Notes: a model not told the origin generated them from the letters alone. DNA of 64,000 nucleotides from Oxytricha trifallax (GCA_000711775.1 ARYC01000307.1:1-64000), one strand, 5' to 3'; positions 1-13,034 are shown, counted from the first letter of the stretch. Made by a program: numbers and translations.

Positions 1-2440
1 TTTGGCATAAAATCTTTCACTAAAATATATATTGAAGCCAATTATGTATTATAAGTGCATTTGATATAGTGTACCAAGAACTTTTGAAAGTCAAATCACC
101 ACAATAACCAAGTTTTGTTTCCCTGCCAGATTTACATCGCGCTCTAATCTTTTAAGGTGCATTCATTGGTACTTTTCTATCGCATCTTTTTTTTTATTTG
201 GCATAAAATCTTTCACTAAAATATATATTGAAGCCAATTATGTATTATAAGTGCATTTGATATAGTGTACAAGAACTTTTGAAAGTCAAATCACCACATA
301 ACCAAGTTTTGTTTCCCTGCAGATTACATCGCGCTCTATCTTTTAAGGTGCATTCGTAGGCACTTTTCTATCGCACCTTTTTTTTAATTTGGCATCAAAC
401 TTTTCACTCAAATATTTATTGAAGCCAATTATGTTTTATAAGTGCACTTGATATATGTGTACAAGAACTTTTGAAAGTCAAATCACCACATAACCAAGTT
501 TTGTTTCCCTGCAGATTACATCGCGTTCTATATTTTAAGGTGCATTCGTAGGCACTTTTCTATCGCACCTTTTTTTTAATTTGGCATCAAACTTTTCACT
601 CAAATATTTATTGAAGCCAATTATGTTTTATAAGTGCACTTGATATAGTGTACAAGAACTTTTGAAAGTCAAATCACCACATAACCAAGTTTTGTTTCCC
701 TGCAGATTACATCGCGTTCTATCTTTTAAGGTGCATTCGTAGGTACATTTCTATCGCAAATTATTTTATATTTGCCATCAAATTTTTCACTCAAATATTT
801 ATTGAAGCCAATTATGTATTATAAGTGCACTTGATATAGTGTCCAAGAACTTTTGAAAGTCAAATCACCACATAACCAAGTTTTGTTTCCCTGCAGATTA
901 CATCGCGTTCTATATTTTAAGGTGCATTCGTAGGCACTTTTCTATCGCACCTTTTTTTTAATTTGGCATCAAACTTTTCACTCAAATATTTATTGAAGCC
1001 AATTATGTTTTATAAGTGCACTTGATATAGTGCCTACAAGAACTTTTGAAAGTCAAATCACCACATAACCAAGTTTTGTTTCCCTGCAGATTACATCGCG
1101 TTCTATATTTTAAGGTGCATTCGTAGGCACTTTTCTATCGCACCTTTTTTTTAATTTGGCATCAAACTTTTCACTCAAATATTTATTGAAGCCAATTATG
1201 TTTTATAAGTGCACTTGATATAGTGTACAAGAACTTTGAAAGTCAAATCACCACATAACCAAGTTTTGTTTCCCTGCAGATTAATCGCGCTCTATCTTTT
1301 AAGGTGCATTCGTAGGTACATTTCTATAGCAAATTATTTTATATTTGCCATCAAACTTTTCACTCAAATATTTATTGAAGCCAATTATGTACTATAAGTG
1401 CAATTGATATAGTGTCCAAGAACTTTTGAAAGTCAAGTCACCACATAACCAAAATTTTATTTTCTTGCAGATTACATTGCGCTCTATCTTTTAAGGTCCT
1501 TTTAGAGGTACATTCCTGAATAAGATAATTTTTTATTTGGCATCAAACTTTTCACTCAAATATTAATTGAAGCCAATTATGTGCTTTGAGTTCAACTGAT
1601 ATAGTGTCCAAGAACCTTTGAAAGTCAAATCACCACATAACCAAAATTTGATTTCCTTGCAGATTACATCGCGCTCTATCTTTTAAGGTGCATTCATAGG
1701 TACTTATCTATCGAATCCTTTTTTTAATTTGGCATAAAATCTTTCACTAAAATATATATTGAAGCCAATTATGTATTATAAGTGCACTTGATATAGTGTC
1801 CAAGAACTTTTGAAAGTCAAATCACCACATAACCAAGTTTTGTTTCCCTGCAGATTACATCGCGCTCTATCTTTTAAGGTGCATTTAGAGGTACATTCCT
1901 GAATAAGATAATTTTCTATTTGGCATCAAACTTTTCACTCAAGTATTTATTGATGCCAATTGTATGCTTTGAGTGCAATTGATATAGTGTCCAAGAACTT
2001 TTGAAAGTCAAGTCACCACATAACCAAAATTTTATTTTCATGCAGATTACATTGCGCTCTATCTTTTAAGGTCCATTTAGAGGTACATTCCTGAATAAGA
2101 TAATTTTTTATTTGGCATCAAACTTTTCACTCAAATATTTATTGAAGCCAATTATGTGCTTTGAGTTTAACTGATGTAGTGTCCAAGAACTTTTGAAAGT
2201 CAAATCACCACATAACAAAGTTTTGTTTCCCTGCACATTACATCGCCTTCTATCTTTTAAGGTGCATTCGTAGGCACTTTTCTATCGCACTTTTTTTTTT
2301 ATTTGGCATCAAACTTTTCACTCAAATATTTATTGAAGCCAATTATGTTTTATAAGTGCACTTGATATAGTGTACAAGAACTTTTGAAAGTCAAATCACC
2401 ACATAACCAAGTTTTGTTTCCCTGCAGATTACATAGCGCT
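1..2440. repeat. Satellite 1: tandem array, ~190 bp unit, ~13 copies
   Basis: Head-to-tail units starting with TTTGGCAT recur near positions 1, 197, 388, 578, 768, 959, 1148, 1337, 1528, 1727, 1917, 2109 and 2298, a spacing of about 190 bp. Conserved landmarks in each unit are TTGAAGCCAAT, AAGAACTTTTGAAAGTC, CACCACATAACCAA and CATCGCGCTC. Two sub-families are visible: a majority type with GCATTCGTAGGCAC and a minority type with TTTAGAGGTACATTCCTG (near 1500, 1885 and 2080). The array is cut by the window start and decays at about 2440. No coding frame is conserved across units. Confidence 0.97.
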
Positions 2441-2559
2441 TCTTTTGTACGATCCTTTTTTAGGTTCATTTCTGAATAAAATTTCATTTATTCGTCATCT
2501 AATCCTTCTTATAAATATTGATTCAATCCATTTTCGCATACTTTATATAGTGTTTAAGA

Positions 2560-2827
2560 ATATTTTTTCCTATTTATTCAATATGTGCAATAATTAATTT
2601 GTATTTAAACATTTTTTTCTCTTATAAATTCTTTATTTTTTTTTTTGCATTTTATGCTTTTCTTTTTATTTAATCTTATAAGTTTATTTTCAAATTATTC
2701 ATAAGAAGCTTAAGCACAACTTTCATATTAATTTCCTATTCAATTGCTCTAAACTTAACTCGATTCCATTCAAATGAGTGATTTAAATTATTATAATACA
2801 GGTTTTAAGTTTTTTCTTTGATATACC
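2560..2827 (-). pseudogene. TBE-like transposase relic, C-terminal part (left of an insertion)
   Basis: This stretch aligns by eye with 18100-18285 of the second TBE-like copy: both run through a CCTATTCAATTG / CATTGAACTGAGG-type stretch, then AATACAGGTKTTA, then a TATWCC-like end. It stops exactly where the integrase element begins. Together with 6782-8110 it forms a broken Tc1/IS630-type transposase read on the minus strand. No intact frame is visible. Confidence 0.55.
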
Positions 2828-2989
2828 TGTTCTGACCAAGACCCCCTCTCCCCTCCTGTTATCAACAAATTTTTTATGATTTTTTAAAAAAGTTATTTTT
2901 AATAAAAGAGATTAAATTGAGCTTAAATATTTAATAAATCTAATTGAGCAAAATGTTAAGCAGATTGGTATATAATATGGTTTCCATTA

Positions 2990-3129
2990 GACTTCAGGAT
3001 TGAAAAGACAAGAAAGCTAAGAGGTCACATTTCCGCCGATCACTGTAGAGTTGGCAAGCACAGAAAGCATTCTCATGGTAGAGGTAAAGCTGGTGGTATG
3101 CATCACATGAAAATCAACTTCAACAAATA
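2990..3129 (+). pseudogene. Ribosomal protein L27a (uL15) N-terminal fragment
   Basis: The frame reads [13 protein letters not shown] followed by [15 protein letters not shown] and [10 protein letters not shown]. This matches the N-terminal third of eukaryotic 60S ribosomal protein L27a/uL15, whose family starts [16 protein letters not shown] and continues GKHRKHPGGRGxAGG. It is preceded by TTCAG, which could be a splice acceptor, and followed by GTAAGT. The rest of uL15 (the HPGYFGKVGM region onward) is not found next to it. The fragment is much less AT-rich than its surroundings. It sits inside the left inverted repeat of the fossil integrase element, so it is a captured or inserted host gene piece and not a working gene. 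Confidence 0.85.
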
Positions 3130-3345
3130 GTAAGTTGCATCATCGATCGAACACGCATTTGCATTACAATTATTCGTTTTATTATTCTAGAGGAAACCTC
3201 TGTGGCTACAGTAGAATTACAATAGGGAACACCTTGGAGCTGCAGAGGAATTCCTATGACTGCTCCACCGTTTTCGCGCAAGTTCTGTGACTTCACTCCC
3301 ACATACACATCTTTTTAATCGAGCCCACCCATGGATGCCTGGTAT
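3120..3345 (-). pseudogene. Probable actin-family fragment
   Basis: On the minus strand a 62-codon frame contains DQKDVYVGVKSQ. This resembles the actin segment GQKDSYVGDEAQSKRGIL, and the upstream residues (AGRLKIPGI, in another frame) resemble VGRPRHxGV of actin just before it. Similarity then fades. A frame change between the two parts means it is broken. It lies back to back with the L27a fragment and shares its higher GC. It could instead be an actin-related protein; the call rests on a short match by eye. Confidence 0.45.
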
Positions 3346-4639
3346 CTTAAGTCTTCCAGCTATGGTTTAGAACACTGATCTTGTAGCATCATTTTCTTGT
3401 AAAACCAGTCTTGCACATTACTTATCCATTATCAATCATAACCCCTCATTTCTTCTTTTATTTTATTTCTCAAACTTTATATTATATAAATTATATTGCT
3501 TCAACCACCTTATTTAAATTCAAATTTTTCTTATATGTAATCACTTTTACAGTTAATATATACATTTTTAGTGATTACTTTTATATTTTACACATTTTTA
3601 AATTTCAAATCAATATTACATTAAGTTCTTTTTATAATGTAATATGCTTTATTTAAATTTTATTACAAATTTATATTACTATGCCAAATATAATTAAAAG
3701 GATTAAAAGAAAATTATATGTATTTTGAATTATGTTAATTTTTTCCTAGTCTTAAGCTTAATAATCTTTCATATATTTTAAATAATATTTGTAATTTCAA
3801 AGTATGTATAAATTATATTTGTTGCTTTAAATCATTCACTTGTAGTAAATAAGATTATTTTTTTAATTATATTTACAAAATTATTATTCAAATTGATTAT
3901 TCTAACTTTTAATTAATTGATATTGACTAGGTTAAATTTATAACAAAAAATTATAATTTAAAAAAGATTATATAATTGTAGTAATATTCATATATTCCAA
4001 TGTAATTTACTTTCATTAAAGCTTGCAACTTAATTATTAATATTAATATAGATATTCTAATGATATTATTATGTTTAGAAATATTATTCATTATCTTTTG
4101 TACAAATATTATAAATATTTGCGATTTGTTGAGTTTAATCTTTTATTATAAAACATTTATATTTTAATAATTTAATTTAATATTTATTTTTATTACATTT
4201 TACGATAATATTATAATAAATAAAATTCGACTATTAAAGGTAAATTATAGTGATTAATGATTAAGAAAGAGTGATATTAAAATCATTAAGAAAATTAAAC
4301 ATTAAGTTTTTAAATTAATCATGAATTTGCTAAATAATGACCTCTTAGATTAATGTAAAGTGTTGTATAAATCTATTCAACATTTAGCTCTTTAGGAAGA
4401 TTACTCTATTTGTCAATTTAGATTTGAATTAAGACTCTGTATATCTTAGTAACTGTGCATTTTATTGTATATTGGCCATATCTCCTTGCATGCCTTCCAA
4501 TTTTTCAATCACTTTTTTTATTTTATAGAAAATTTATTGAATAAAACACAAGTTTATCCAGTTTTGAAAAAATTGAGTTACACATATTTGCTTTATATTC
4601 TATTTAACTTTTTAATATAACTCTAAATCTGAGCTAGTA

Positions 4640-6547
4640 AAAACAATTCTTGGCTAATATTTTGTTGTTGAATGATCTTTATTTTTATAATGAATAAAAA
4701 AATCCTAGATTGCTGCTTTATTTTCAAATCTCTCATTTAGTTTATACTACATTGAACCCAATTCATTTTTAATTGTTTTATTAAAAGCTTCAACAAATCC
4801 TAAAGTTCTAGGGTTATAAGGCCTTGATGTGATATGCTAAATATTTTAAAAGTTTGCTATTAATTCTTACATTCTTCTATTACAAAATTCAAGGCCATTA
4901 TCTGATTAAATTATTTATGGTATTCCAAAAGTACTTAAATATTTCTTAATATGTTTTATTACTGATTCTGCAGTTTTATTTTTAAGTACGTAAGCGAATT
5001 TTGAAAAATTATCAACAATACATAATAAGTATGGATATTTTTTAATTAAATGCCCAATGTCTTTATTATCAATTTAAATTCTTTCTAATGGTTTTGAAGA
5101 AAGTATTGGTTAAAATTCCTATTTTTTAGGTATTTGTACAGTTTTTTTTAACATACACTCTTAATAATTTCCTATATATTTTTTAATATCTTATTCCATT
5201 CCATAATAAGTAATGTTTAGATTATCTTTAATGTTTAAATGTTTCTCTGATATTTCTATGTAAACCTACATTTCATTATGCTCGATGTGCCTAACTAATG
5301 ATATCCAATATTTCATGAGCAAATGGAATAACATACAACTTGTTATCTTTATAATTATTCATGTCTTTCATGATAAAAAGGGAATCACACGCCTTGCTTT
5401 GTTTATTTTCACATAATTATTGCAAGTATCTCTTTACTTTTTATCTAAATACAATTTTTTTTCTTCTAGTTGTAAGCTTTCCTATGAATTCAGGCTATGT
5501 TTTATTTATAAAATAATCTAAAAATTATTTATATCTTTAATTATTTTTGTGTATTTAAGGATAAGTTTGCTCTTGGATATTTTGAAACTTAAGTAGAATT
5601 AATTTGATTTCATCTTCATCTATTTCTTATTCTTAAATATCATTCTACTTAAAAACTATTTATAAAATAATTTTAATATTCAAATCCTGTTCATTATTTT
5701 ATTCTTTAATTTAATCATCCTATTATTAATTATGAAGTATAATATAGAAATGAGAATCTCTAAAGTGTATTTTAATTTGATTCGAAAATCTATTTTGGTT
5801 AATGATATATATATATTGGATCTTGAGTTAAATCATTGTAAATTTAAATTCAAATTTAAATTCTAATCATATTGCTTAAAGGTCTCATTTCAATATTGGA
5901 TCCCCAAACTTTATCATTTTAAAGTGTGTTTAAGTACTAATCAAATTATCTATCATAGTTATTTTTAATGATTGACTCATATTTGGATCTATTATTTCTA
6001 ATATAACTGACTACCATTTATCTTAATAAATGATATTAAATTTCTGGGAAATTCATGCTAAAAGAATAGCTCGAAACATGCAATTACCATCTTTACTTAC
6101 ATTTTGAAGTGTCAAAGTTTATTAATCAATTTAGTTTTAAATATTTTGATTTTCTTCAAGGTCATCTTATAATAATTCATCAATATTATTGGAATATTAT
6201 GAGTGGCTTACATCACTTAAATTTTAATGATTTTCAATAAATTCAAATTAATCTAAATTATCTTTAGACAAGTAAGTAGGTATTGATTTAAACTGGTTCA
6301 TCAATATGGTCTTAATTTTAGTTAACTTAGCATTCTTTAGATAATTAATCTTAAACTTCATTTTTCTTTAATCGTTTTATTTTTTTTACTTCAAATTATC
6401 TGCATTATTATCAACATTAATTTAGCTGTATTTATCATCAATATATTAAATTACTTATTTGAAATCAACTTCAAAAAGAGATATTTTTATCAAGTTTTCT
6501 CTTTTTATTTTTATTTTTCTTTTAATCCTTTTTATTGGCTTTTGGCA
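4640..6547 (-). pseudogene. Integrase region (rve core) of the fossil element
   Basis: Read on the minus strand with TAA/TAG as Gln, the N-terminal part is lysine-rich and begins MPKANKKDQK. The core contains the signature SDNGLEF, typical of the second catalytic Asp of retroviral-type integrases, followed by a proline-containing segment (SRPYNPRT) and a downstream Glu. A His/Cys-type zinc-binding segment precedes the core. The family catalyses strand transfer of element ends into target DNA, in keeping with the TG...CA termini and 6 bp duplications. It is a fossil. Confidence 0.7.
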
Positions 6548-6781
6548 TAGTAAAATAAATTTGCAATAAAAATTAAATAAAGCATATCACATTATATAGA
6601 AATTTTAATGCAATATTGACTTGAAATTTAAAAATTGTGTAAAATATAAAAGTAATCACTAAAAATGTATATATTGTCTGTAAAAGTGATTATATATTAA
6701 TAATAACTTTAAAGAAAATAATATAAAATTAGTTGATAACAGGAAGGGGGAGGAGGGGTGGTCTCGGTCAGAACATATTCC

Positions 6782-8274
6782 TTCTTTTACTTTTTAGCTT
6801 TATCAACTGAAAGCTATTAACGAACAAAATAATTTCTTTGTCAACGCACTCGTCTCTTAGTTTTTGCAAGGATTAAATTTTTTATTCGTCTTAATTGTGC
6901 ATTGGATGACATAAGTCTTTAGGCCATTATTTTCGCTTATTTCACTAAGAACAGCATGAGTTTATACCTTAAACTTTTAATTATTGATAAAATTGAAAAG
7001 AATCGGTAAAACAAATTACGAAAATCAATTAAAACTGTCATTATATATATTATGTAAATTAGTTTTTAATTATATTTACGGAAAATGAAAAAAAATGGAG
7101 TCATTTTTTTAAGCAGCAAAAAAACAAACAGATAGACTTTTCCAATTTTGCATGTTGAATTTAAAATTAATATTATATTTCCTAATTCAATTGTTTTCAA
7201 GCAAACAAGTGTAGAAGTGATTGATTAAATTATTTTAGAATTTAGAGATGTGTTTAGCAAGTGAATCTAGTTTTATATGTATAAAAATAGCAGCGCAGTT
7301 TACAAATTCTAAATTCAAAATAATGATAAAATATAAGAAACTTATCTGATATAATGAATTGTTATTATGAAATTTGCATCTTTAATATAAATTATCATTA
7401 AAGAATTTACTTACTTAAGGTTCATTTGATGTGAAATACGTAAAGGTTCAGAGATGGTTAATTGCAATCAATAATTATTTTGTTCCATTTTAATTCCACT
7501 TTTAAGTTTTTATAATTATATTATGTTATTAATTACTTTCTTCAATTTTTAATTTTTTAAACATATATTGTCGATATTTACTTCTATGTTTCAGTATCTC
7601 TTATACCAATACTATGATATAAGATTTTAAAGGTGAATTCTTTCTACCTCATCAGCGTGAGTGAACCTTATGTTATGCTCTTCAGTTCTCTGCATTTATT
7701 GAATATATAATTTAAATTATCCTTATAAATTGACCATTTTAAAGTCAAGGCTATTGACTGCCTTTTAAGATATGCCATTCTTTTTATATATATATATATA
7801 TATTAGCTATCGATTGAATAGAGATATGAAGGTAAGGAAATTGACGATGAAACATCACAGCTCTCTAAACAATACAGAAATGAGCCAATTATTAAAGAGT
7901 CTTATCATTAATAATATATTCAATGTTAATGTGTTAAAAATTAAAATGTCTCTTATATTTAGAAGAAAGTTGCTATCGTAAAAATACAAGGCTAAAAATG
8001 AGATCTAATAGTATTAGGATATTTTTGAAGCGGGTATGCTATAGACGTGCAATTTAAAATAGGTTTGATTTATTCACTATAATCATCACATCTATAATGC
8101 AGCATAACCAGCATATCCATTTTGTCACTGTCATTTACTGACCCCAAACCTAGCAAATATAAATTAATATAAATTACATTTAAATCCCTACATAAACACT
8201 AATAAAGAATGCAATTATAGTTTACTTCTAGATTATAAACTTAAATAAATTACTGAAAAGGCTTTGGGGTTTTA
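6782..8274 (-). pseudogene. TBE-like transposon relic: transposase N-terminal part and right terminus
   Basis: The stretch 7600-8110 is homologous to 18530-18990: shared landmarks are a CTCATCWGCGTGARTGAA word, TATGCTCTT, GAATATATAAT and AACATCACAGCT. At 8140-8274 comes the inverted counterpart of the C4A4-type terminus found at 14615: TTTGGGGTTTTAAT ends the element, with the same GTTTATGTAG internal word. It reads as the right end of a TBE-like element whose transposase runs leftward and is interrupted by the 2828-6775 fossil. A (TA)n run lies at 7787-7804. The decay is heavy. Confidence 0.6.
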
Positions 8275-8879
8275 ATATGATTAAATATTAATTAATAAAA
8301 TAAGTAAAATATATCAATATTTTATTTATATATTAGAATATAGAATTTAGATTTTACTATAAAACTAAAAATTTTTAGAATTTAAGTTTACTAATTAAAT
8401 AAGATATTAAAATTATGATTTAACTACATCTAAAATATTTATATTCAATATTATATAATTTAATTTTTAAGTAAATCAATGTGATAGATGAAATGTCAAC
8501 GGATCAGATAACTTCATCAAAAATACGTAGTTTATATATAAATTGACCCCATTTGTAAAAAAATCTTTAACCTTTTTTCATATAAATCTTAATAAAATTG
8601 AATGACAAATATTATATAGAAAACAATGGTTGATTGTAAAAATATTTGATTTATTGTTAAATTTTGGCACAAGTGCATATATCCTACACAATGCTAATTA
8701 ACTCTTGTAAATTGCTTTTCAAAACCTAAGAAACATTAATTTAAAAACATTTTAAATATTTTATTGGTTAGAAATTGTTATCATTATTTGATTTTATCAA
8801 GGAAAGTAAAATAGTTCAAAAGATAGACTTATTTGATCTCATATTATACTCTATTTACTTATGAAATTTAATTACAGTC

Positions 8880-9135
8880 TTGCAATATCTCTTGTGGTTT
8901 TTCACTCTGAAAACTAATCAATCTGAGAAACTAATAAGGGACTTAACACGAAACATGATACTCATTATGGAAGTCAGTCATGGCTGTATGAGAAGTATTT
9001 ATTCATTAGCACACAAAGCTGCTAGTTTAATCAAGAGTCCTTACTTGTTCCTATTGCATTCCACAATGTGTTTTCATGTTAGCATGAGCTAGATGCCCTT
9101 ACTAGTCTCCTCAATATTGATGGTATCGAAAGTCA
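8880..9135 (+). CDS. Coding-like exon of block C1, unknown product
   Basis: An open stretch of about 85 codons (TAG as Gln at 9090) has much better composition than its flanks. It includes the segments LLWFFTLKTNQSEKL and MEVSHGCMRSIYSLAHKAAS. The word CTTGTGGTTT followed by a similar run recurs at 10173, suggesting a diverged repeat of the same exon type. No family was recognised. It is probably part of a degenerate gene of the duplicated block. Confidence 0.35.
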
Positions 9136-9544
9136 AAAGTATTAATAAAAATCTATTAACTATCTGGTTAGGTTAATCCCCAGTAATAATTTCCATAACT
9201 ATTTAATAAATAATAAGTTCTAATAATGATAAAGAAAAAAGAAAAGAGTTAAAATATTTTTTGAATCATATATCTATAAAATTAAGTAATTAATGCAATC
9301 TTAATAATGTCTACATATAAAGACCTTCCTATTAATGAGGTTTAACAAATTATAGAAAGATTAAATTATTGATTATTTTTAATAAGAAAATTTATTCTGA
9401 TAACTCTTTAATTTTTAGCTACAATTAAAAATGTTATAATTAGATATGAAAATATAATTTAACTCGGAAGCTCTTTTAAAACACTGAGATTATTTCGATT
9501 AATTCATAAAATAATCATCATATATGTTTAAAGAACAATATTAA

Positions 9545-9690
9545 AGACTAAAAGTTTCACTCATGCTAACCACTAACAGAATTTGCTTATTGGAGAAGAA
9601 TTTAGTTTGCTCTTCCAAACTAAATTAACTCTAGTGCCTTTAAATAAGATGATTAGATTGAATAAAATTCAAGTCAATTTCATTTGTGTA
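9545..9690 (+). CDS. Family C segment, copy C1
   Basis: Paralogous to 38900-39053 and 47142-47381. The three share the frame LKxxxxxxxNxQxNLxIxxEYxLLxxTxxxxxxFxKMxRxN in outline; here it reads EEFSLLFQTK then PLNKMIRLNK. The conservation is at protein level, because wobble positions differ, so this was once coding. It appears partial. No known domain was recognised. Confidence 0.5.
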
Positions 9691-10185
9691 AGCTAGAATC
9701 TTAATATAAAAACCTATTACAATTGATTAAATTTGATTAACAAAGTAAAAGTTGTTGCATAAATCGAATTGAAATCATTAATGAAATGTTTTTTTTTATT
9801 ATATTCAATTAATTGAGAAAAACACACTACTCTATCTAAAAATTTAATTGAATTAGAAATAAGGTAGGTTAAATTATGTTAATTGATAAAAAAGGTAAAA
9901 GGGATAAAAAACGAAATTAATTTTTAAAAAACTTTTAGAGGTTTACTATTATTGAGTTTATCAAATTAAGTATAAATACATTTCTATATTGAATCTATAT
10001 AATATATTTAAATATTTAGCTATAAATCAAAAATAAAATTTATAAAAGAACATCAATTAAAATAAAAACTTCTATAATCTAAAATTTAATTAAATATTGT
10101 TTACATTCTCTGGATTCTCTGGTATTCATGACATGTATTTTTTCTTGTCAACATTTACTTATGAATCTAGTCCTTGTGGTTTGTC

Positions 10186-10404
10186 ATGAAAATTTCAAAA
10201 GCAGAAATTTTATCTAGGCCAAGGACTATTAATAAAGTTGATGTGATAAATAGTCTATCTTTAACCAATTTTGTGGATAAAATCAAATAATTTGACTTAT
10301 TAAAACAACGATTTAATGGGCAATCATTGAAAGTCTTTAAAGATTGGTGCTGGTATCATCAGCAAGTTCAATAGACTAAAGCTAGAAGAAACAACCAAAG
10401 GTGA
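10186..10404 (+). CDS. Small hypothetical ORF (72 aa)
   Basis: ATG at 10186 to TGA at 10402-10404 is open with TAA/TAG as Gln. It is basic and Gln/Lys-rich, with segments MKISKAEILSRPRT and FKDWCWYHQQVQQTK. The GC content is higher than the flanking sequence. The upstream frame stays open through LWFV, echoing the LLWFF of the 8880 segment, so it may be an exon and not a whole gene. The function is unknown. Confidence 0.4.
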
Positions 10405-11600
10405 AAGATAAAATTTAAGTTGACATCCAAAGCAAGGATTATACCTTATTAATCTTTTTACTAATTTAATATAATCTATCTCTAATTCAATCAAATTTTG
10501 AGTTAGAGTATTGTTTTTAATTAATTGAATTTATATCAAATATTAATGAAGAAAAATTTTTATTAATCAACCGAAATATCAATTTTTCTAAATGTAATAA
10601 ATATTTACTTTCAATATTTTTAGCTTTAAAATCGACTATAAACCTCTAAAATCATGAATGTAGTTAAAATCAGAGAGATCAAGAGATAGGTTATATTGAA
10701 TTAATTTGTTTAGACCTCAGGAAAATCGCTTATAATCATTACTATACCTATAAAAATTAATAATTATTAACTTTAAATTCCTTACTTTTATCAAAGCTAA
10801 CTCGTAAAAATTCATTCTCTTCATAACGTTACCTTATCTAGTGATCTTAGAGTTATAAGATCTTATTATAAATTTTTATACATACTTTTCATTGATTTCT
10901 TTATATTCTACATGTTATATTATTTGAGACTTTCCTTTTATAAACTTATTTTTTTTTGGATTTTGGATAGATTATTAGGTTTATAGAATCTTGGCTAACT
11001 TATATTCCTTTCCTATTTTAATAATTATTACTTTAACTTATAATTAAAATATTTCTGATGCAAATAATTATATAATGATACTACATGTAGCTTTTATGAT
11101 CAGAAAATATTTGAGTGTTCACTGTTGTTAAGATTATAAGTATGATAAATTTAGATAAATTTATATTAAAATTATATAATATAGTATTAGAATAAAGATT
11201 AAAAAATTTTGATAATATTAATGATCAATTTCAAAGAGTCATAGTCAATTAAATAAAAATTTTATGTGTATATCGTAATTGTCATTTTAAGATGTCAAAA
11301 ATCTATAATTATGAATGAAAACTTTTTGAAAAAATATAAATAGTTCATTGGCCAGGAAACTTCACATCCGATAATTCATTTTCTTATTAATTAAAATATC
11401 AGGGAAATAGTTATATTAAGTGTAATTGTTGTTTTATCTTGAAATAAATAAGTGTATCAAATTAATTGAATAAATTATGATTTTATATTATTTTAATTTC
11501 AATGATGTAATATGTTTAAATTAGAATAACATGAAAATTGTGTTATTGAGAGTTTTAAGGATATGATTTAATCTAAAAATTGATCAATTAAATCTAACCA
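10405..11600. other. AT-rich spacer with a decayed exon copy
   Basis: Mostly featureless A+T. The piece around 10640-10740 (CTCTAAAATCATGAATGT...TAGACCTCA) is a diverged copy of 39757-39830, which lies at the same place in the second block, so it marks the duplication. Nothing else is supportable here. Confidence 0.5.
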
Positions 11601-11731
11601 TTAAATTACATTATTATAATAATGAGATATCTTACTCTATCCAATATTCTGGATAGGAACATTAGTCAATCTTGACTGGCCTTAATCTTCAATAATACTC
11701 ATCTGCTGATTCCTGTTGACACTGCTTAATT
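11600..11731 (-). pseudogene. Gene B C-terminal fragment, copy B1
   Basis: Minus-strand sequence encodes SSVNRNQQMSIIEDQ then QSRLTNVPIQNI, nearly identical to the C-termini of copies at 39952 and 48836. The rest of the gene is absent, so this is a truncated paralogue. It sits about 1.05 kb upstream of gene A1 in opposite orientation, the same arrangement as B2 and A2. Confidence 0.7.
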
Positions 11732-11734
11732 TAT

Positions 11735-12780
11735 TATATAATCCATGAATATTTGAACAAATAATATGCTTTTCAAGAATAATAATTTAATTATATTTTA
11801 TAAAAAATTAATATAGAATAATATTTTAATGATATAACTGATAGAGTTCAAAAAGGAAATAGATTTAATTACTCATGTAAAGAGGCATATAAAGTTATCG
11901 TAAATTTCGTGGCATTTTTATTGAACTTTTTTTTAATTTTTTTATTTTAGGAACTGACTGTTGGTAAAATGATTCATTTTAAAATATAAAAATTAATCTG
12001 TTCTTAATGATAAAATAATCCCTCTTAATAATTCTTATGTAAAGTTGGTTGGTAATTTTAGCAATGTCATTTTACATACAATAATGATCATTATGAAATC
12101 TTTTTTTCTCTTATTGATAAGCAGAGTGTTCCTTGTATCAAATTTTTATACTTAATAAAATATATGAGCATCAGATATAAATTATTAAGCATCTTCGTAA
12201 TTTTATATGTTTTTCTATTTCACGAGAAATAAATACAATTGAGAAATATCTTGATTTATTTAGTCACTATGGTGTAATGCTTAAATGTTTATTAAATATC
12301 TCAAAAGTAAATTCATAAATTAATAAATAGGGAATAATGGTTTTAAGAATTTTCTAAAATTTAACCATTAAATAGATAAGAAGGAAAAAAAGAGAGGAAA
12401 ATGCATAATATGATATTAGCTTTTTTGAAATTTATAAAATCCCGTGTCAGCTATTAATTATTCTGTAACTTTTTAGAATAAAATGATATGGTAAAAGTGA
12501 AGGGAATGTCATGAGAAAAAAAATAATATTAAAAAAAAATACAAATTACTCTATAAAAAAAGATAAGGAATTTTACAACAGATATTGTGAATCTCCCCTA
12601 TAATAAAAGTAATATCTATTTTAACTATAATAGTTTAATGGCTTAAAGTTTATTTTTTAATTTATTGCATAGCTATATTGCTTGAAATATTAATATTTAT
12701 CATTATGATTCAGTGATTTAAACTAATATCTTGATTTAAATATCTTTTGATAAGATTTTTATAATTAATTATTAGATATT
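11735..12780. other. AT-rich spacer
   Basis: No coding frame, repeat or inverted terminus that I can support. It separates the B1 fragment from the start of gene A1. Confidence 0.5.
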
Positions 12781-13034
12781 CAAATTATGGAATCTTTGCC
12801 CCCATTGCCAATTCCAAGACCATTTCAAATCAGCCAAGTCGAACCTACTTTTAATTTAACTCTTTCACAAAAAGAATTGATTGCCCGAGAACTACACAGT
12901 CATTAAGTATTCTTTCCTGATTTAGCTTCACAAGTTGTACTAAAGAATTTTATCACAAAGGAAGTTCTCCCTGTTCACCGTTCAAGTATCTAATATGTGA
13001 ACTTACAAGTTGCCACTGCTAATAAATTCTTATC

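Larger units (their letters stand above)
2828..6775 (-). mobile_element. Fossil integrase-bearing TIR element (Polinton/Tlr-like), broken
   Basis: The element starts TGTTCTGACCAAGACC and ends with the inverted GGTCTCGGTCAGAACA. It is flanked by TATACC (2822-2827) and TATTCC (6776-6781), a slightly decayed 6 bp target duplication. The terminal inverted repeats are long: sequence near 3540-3715 reappears inverted near 6535-6690. The left repeat carries an extra ~640 bp insert (about 2900-3530). On the minus strand, from about 6547 down to 4640, lies a gene-like region with a zinc-binding-type N-terminus and a retroviral-type (rve) integrase core. Six-base duplications plus an rve integrase and long inverted repeats fit the Polinton/Maverick/Tlr group. 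No polymerase or capsid gene was recognised, so it is either internally deleted or a non-autonomous relative. It looks broken and moderately old. It is inserted into a TBE-like transposase. Confidence 0.75.
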
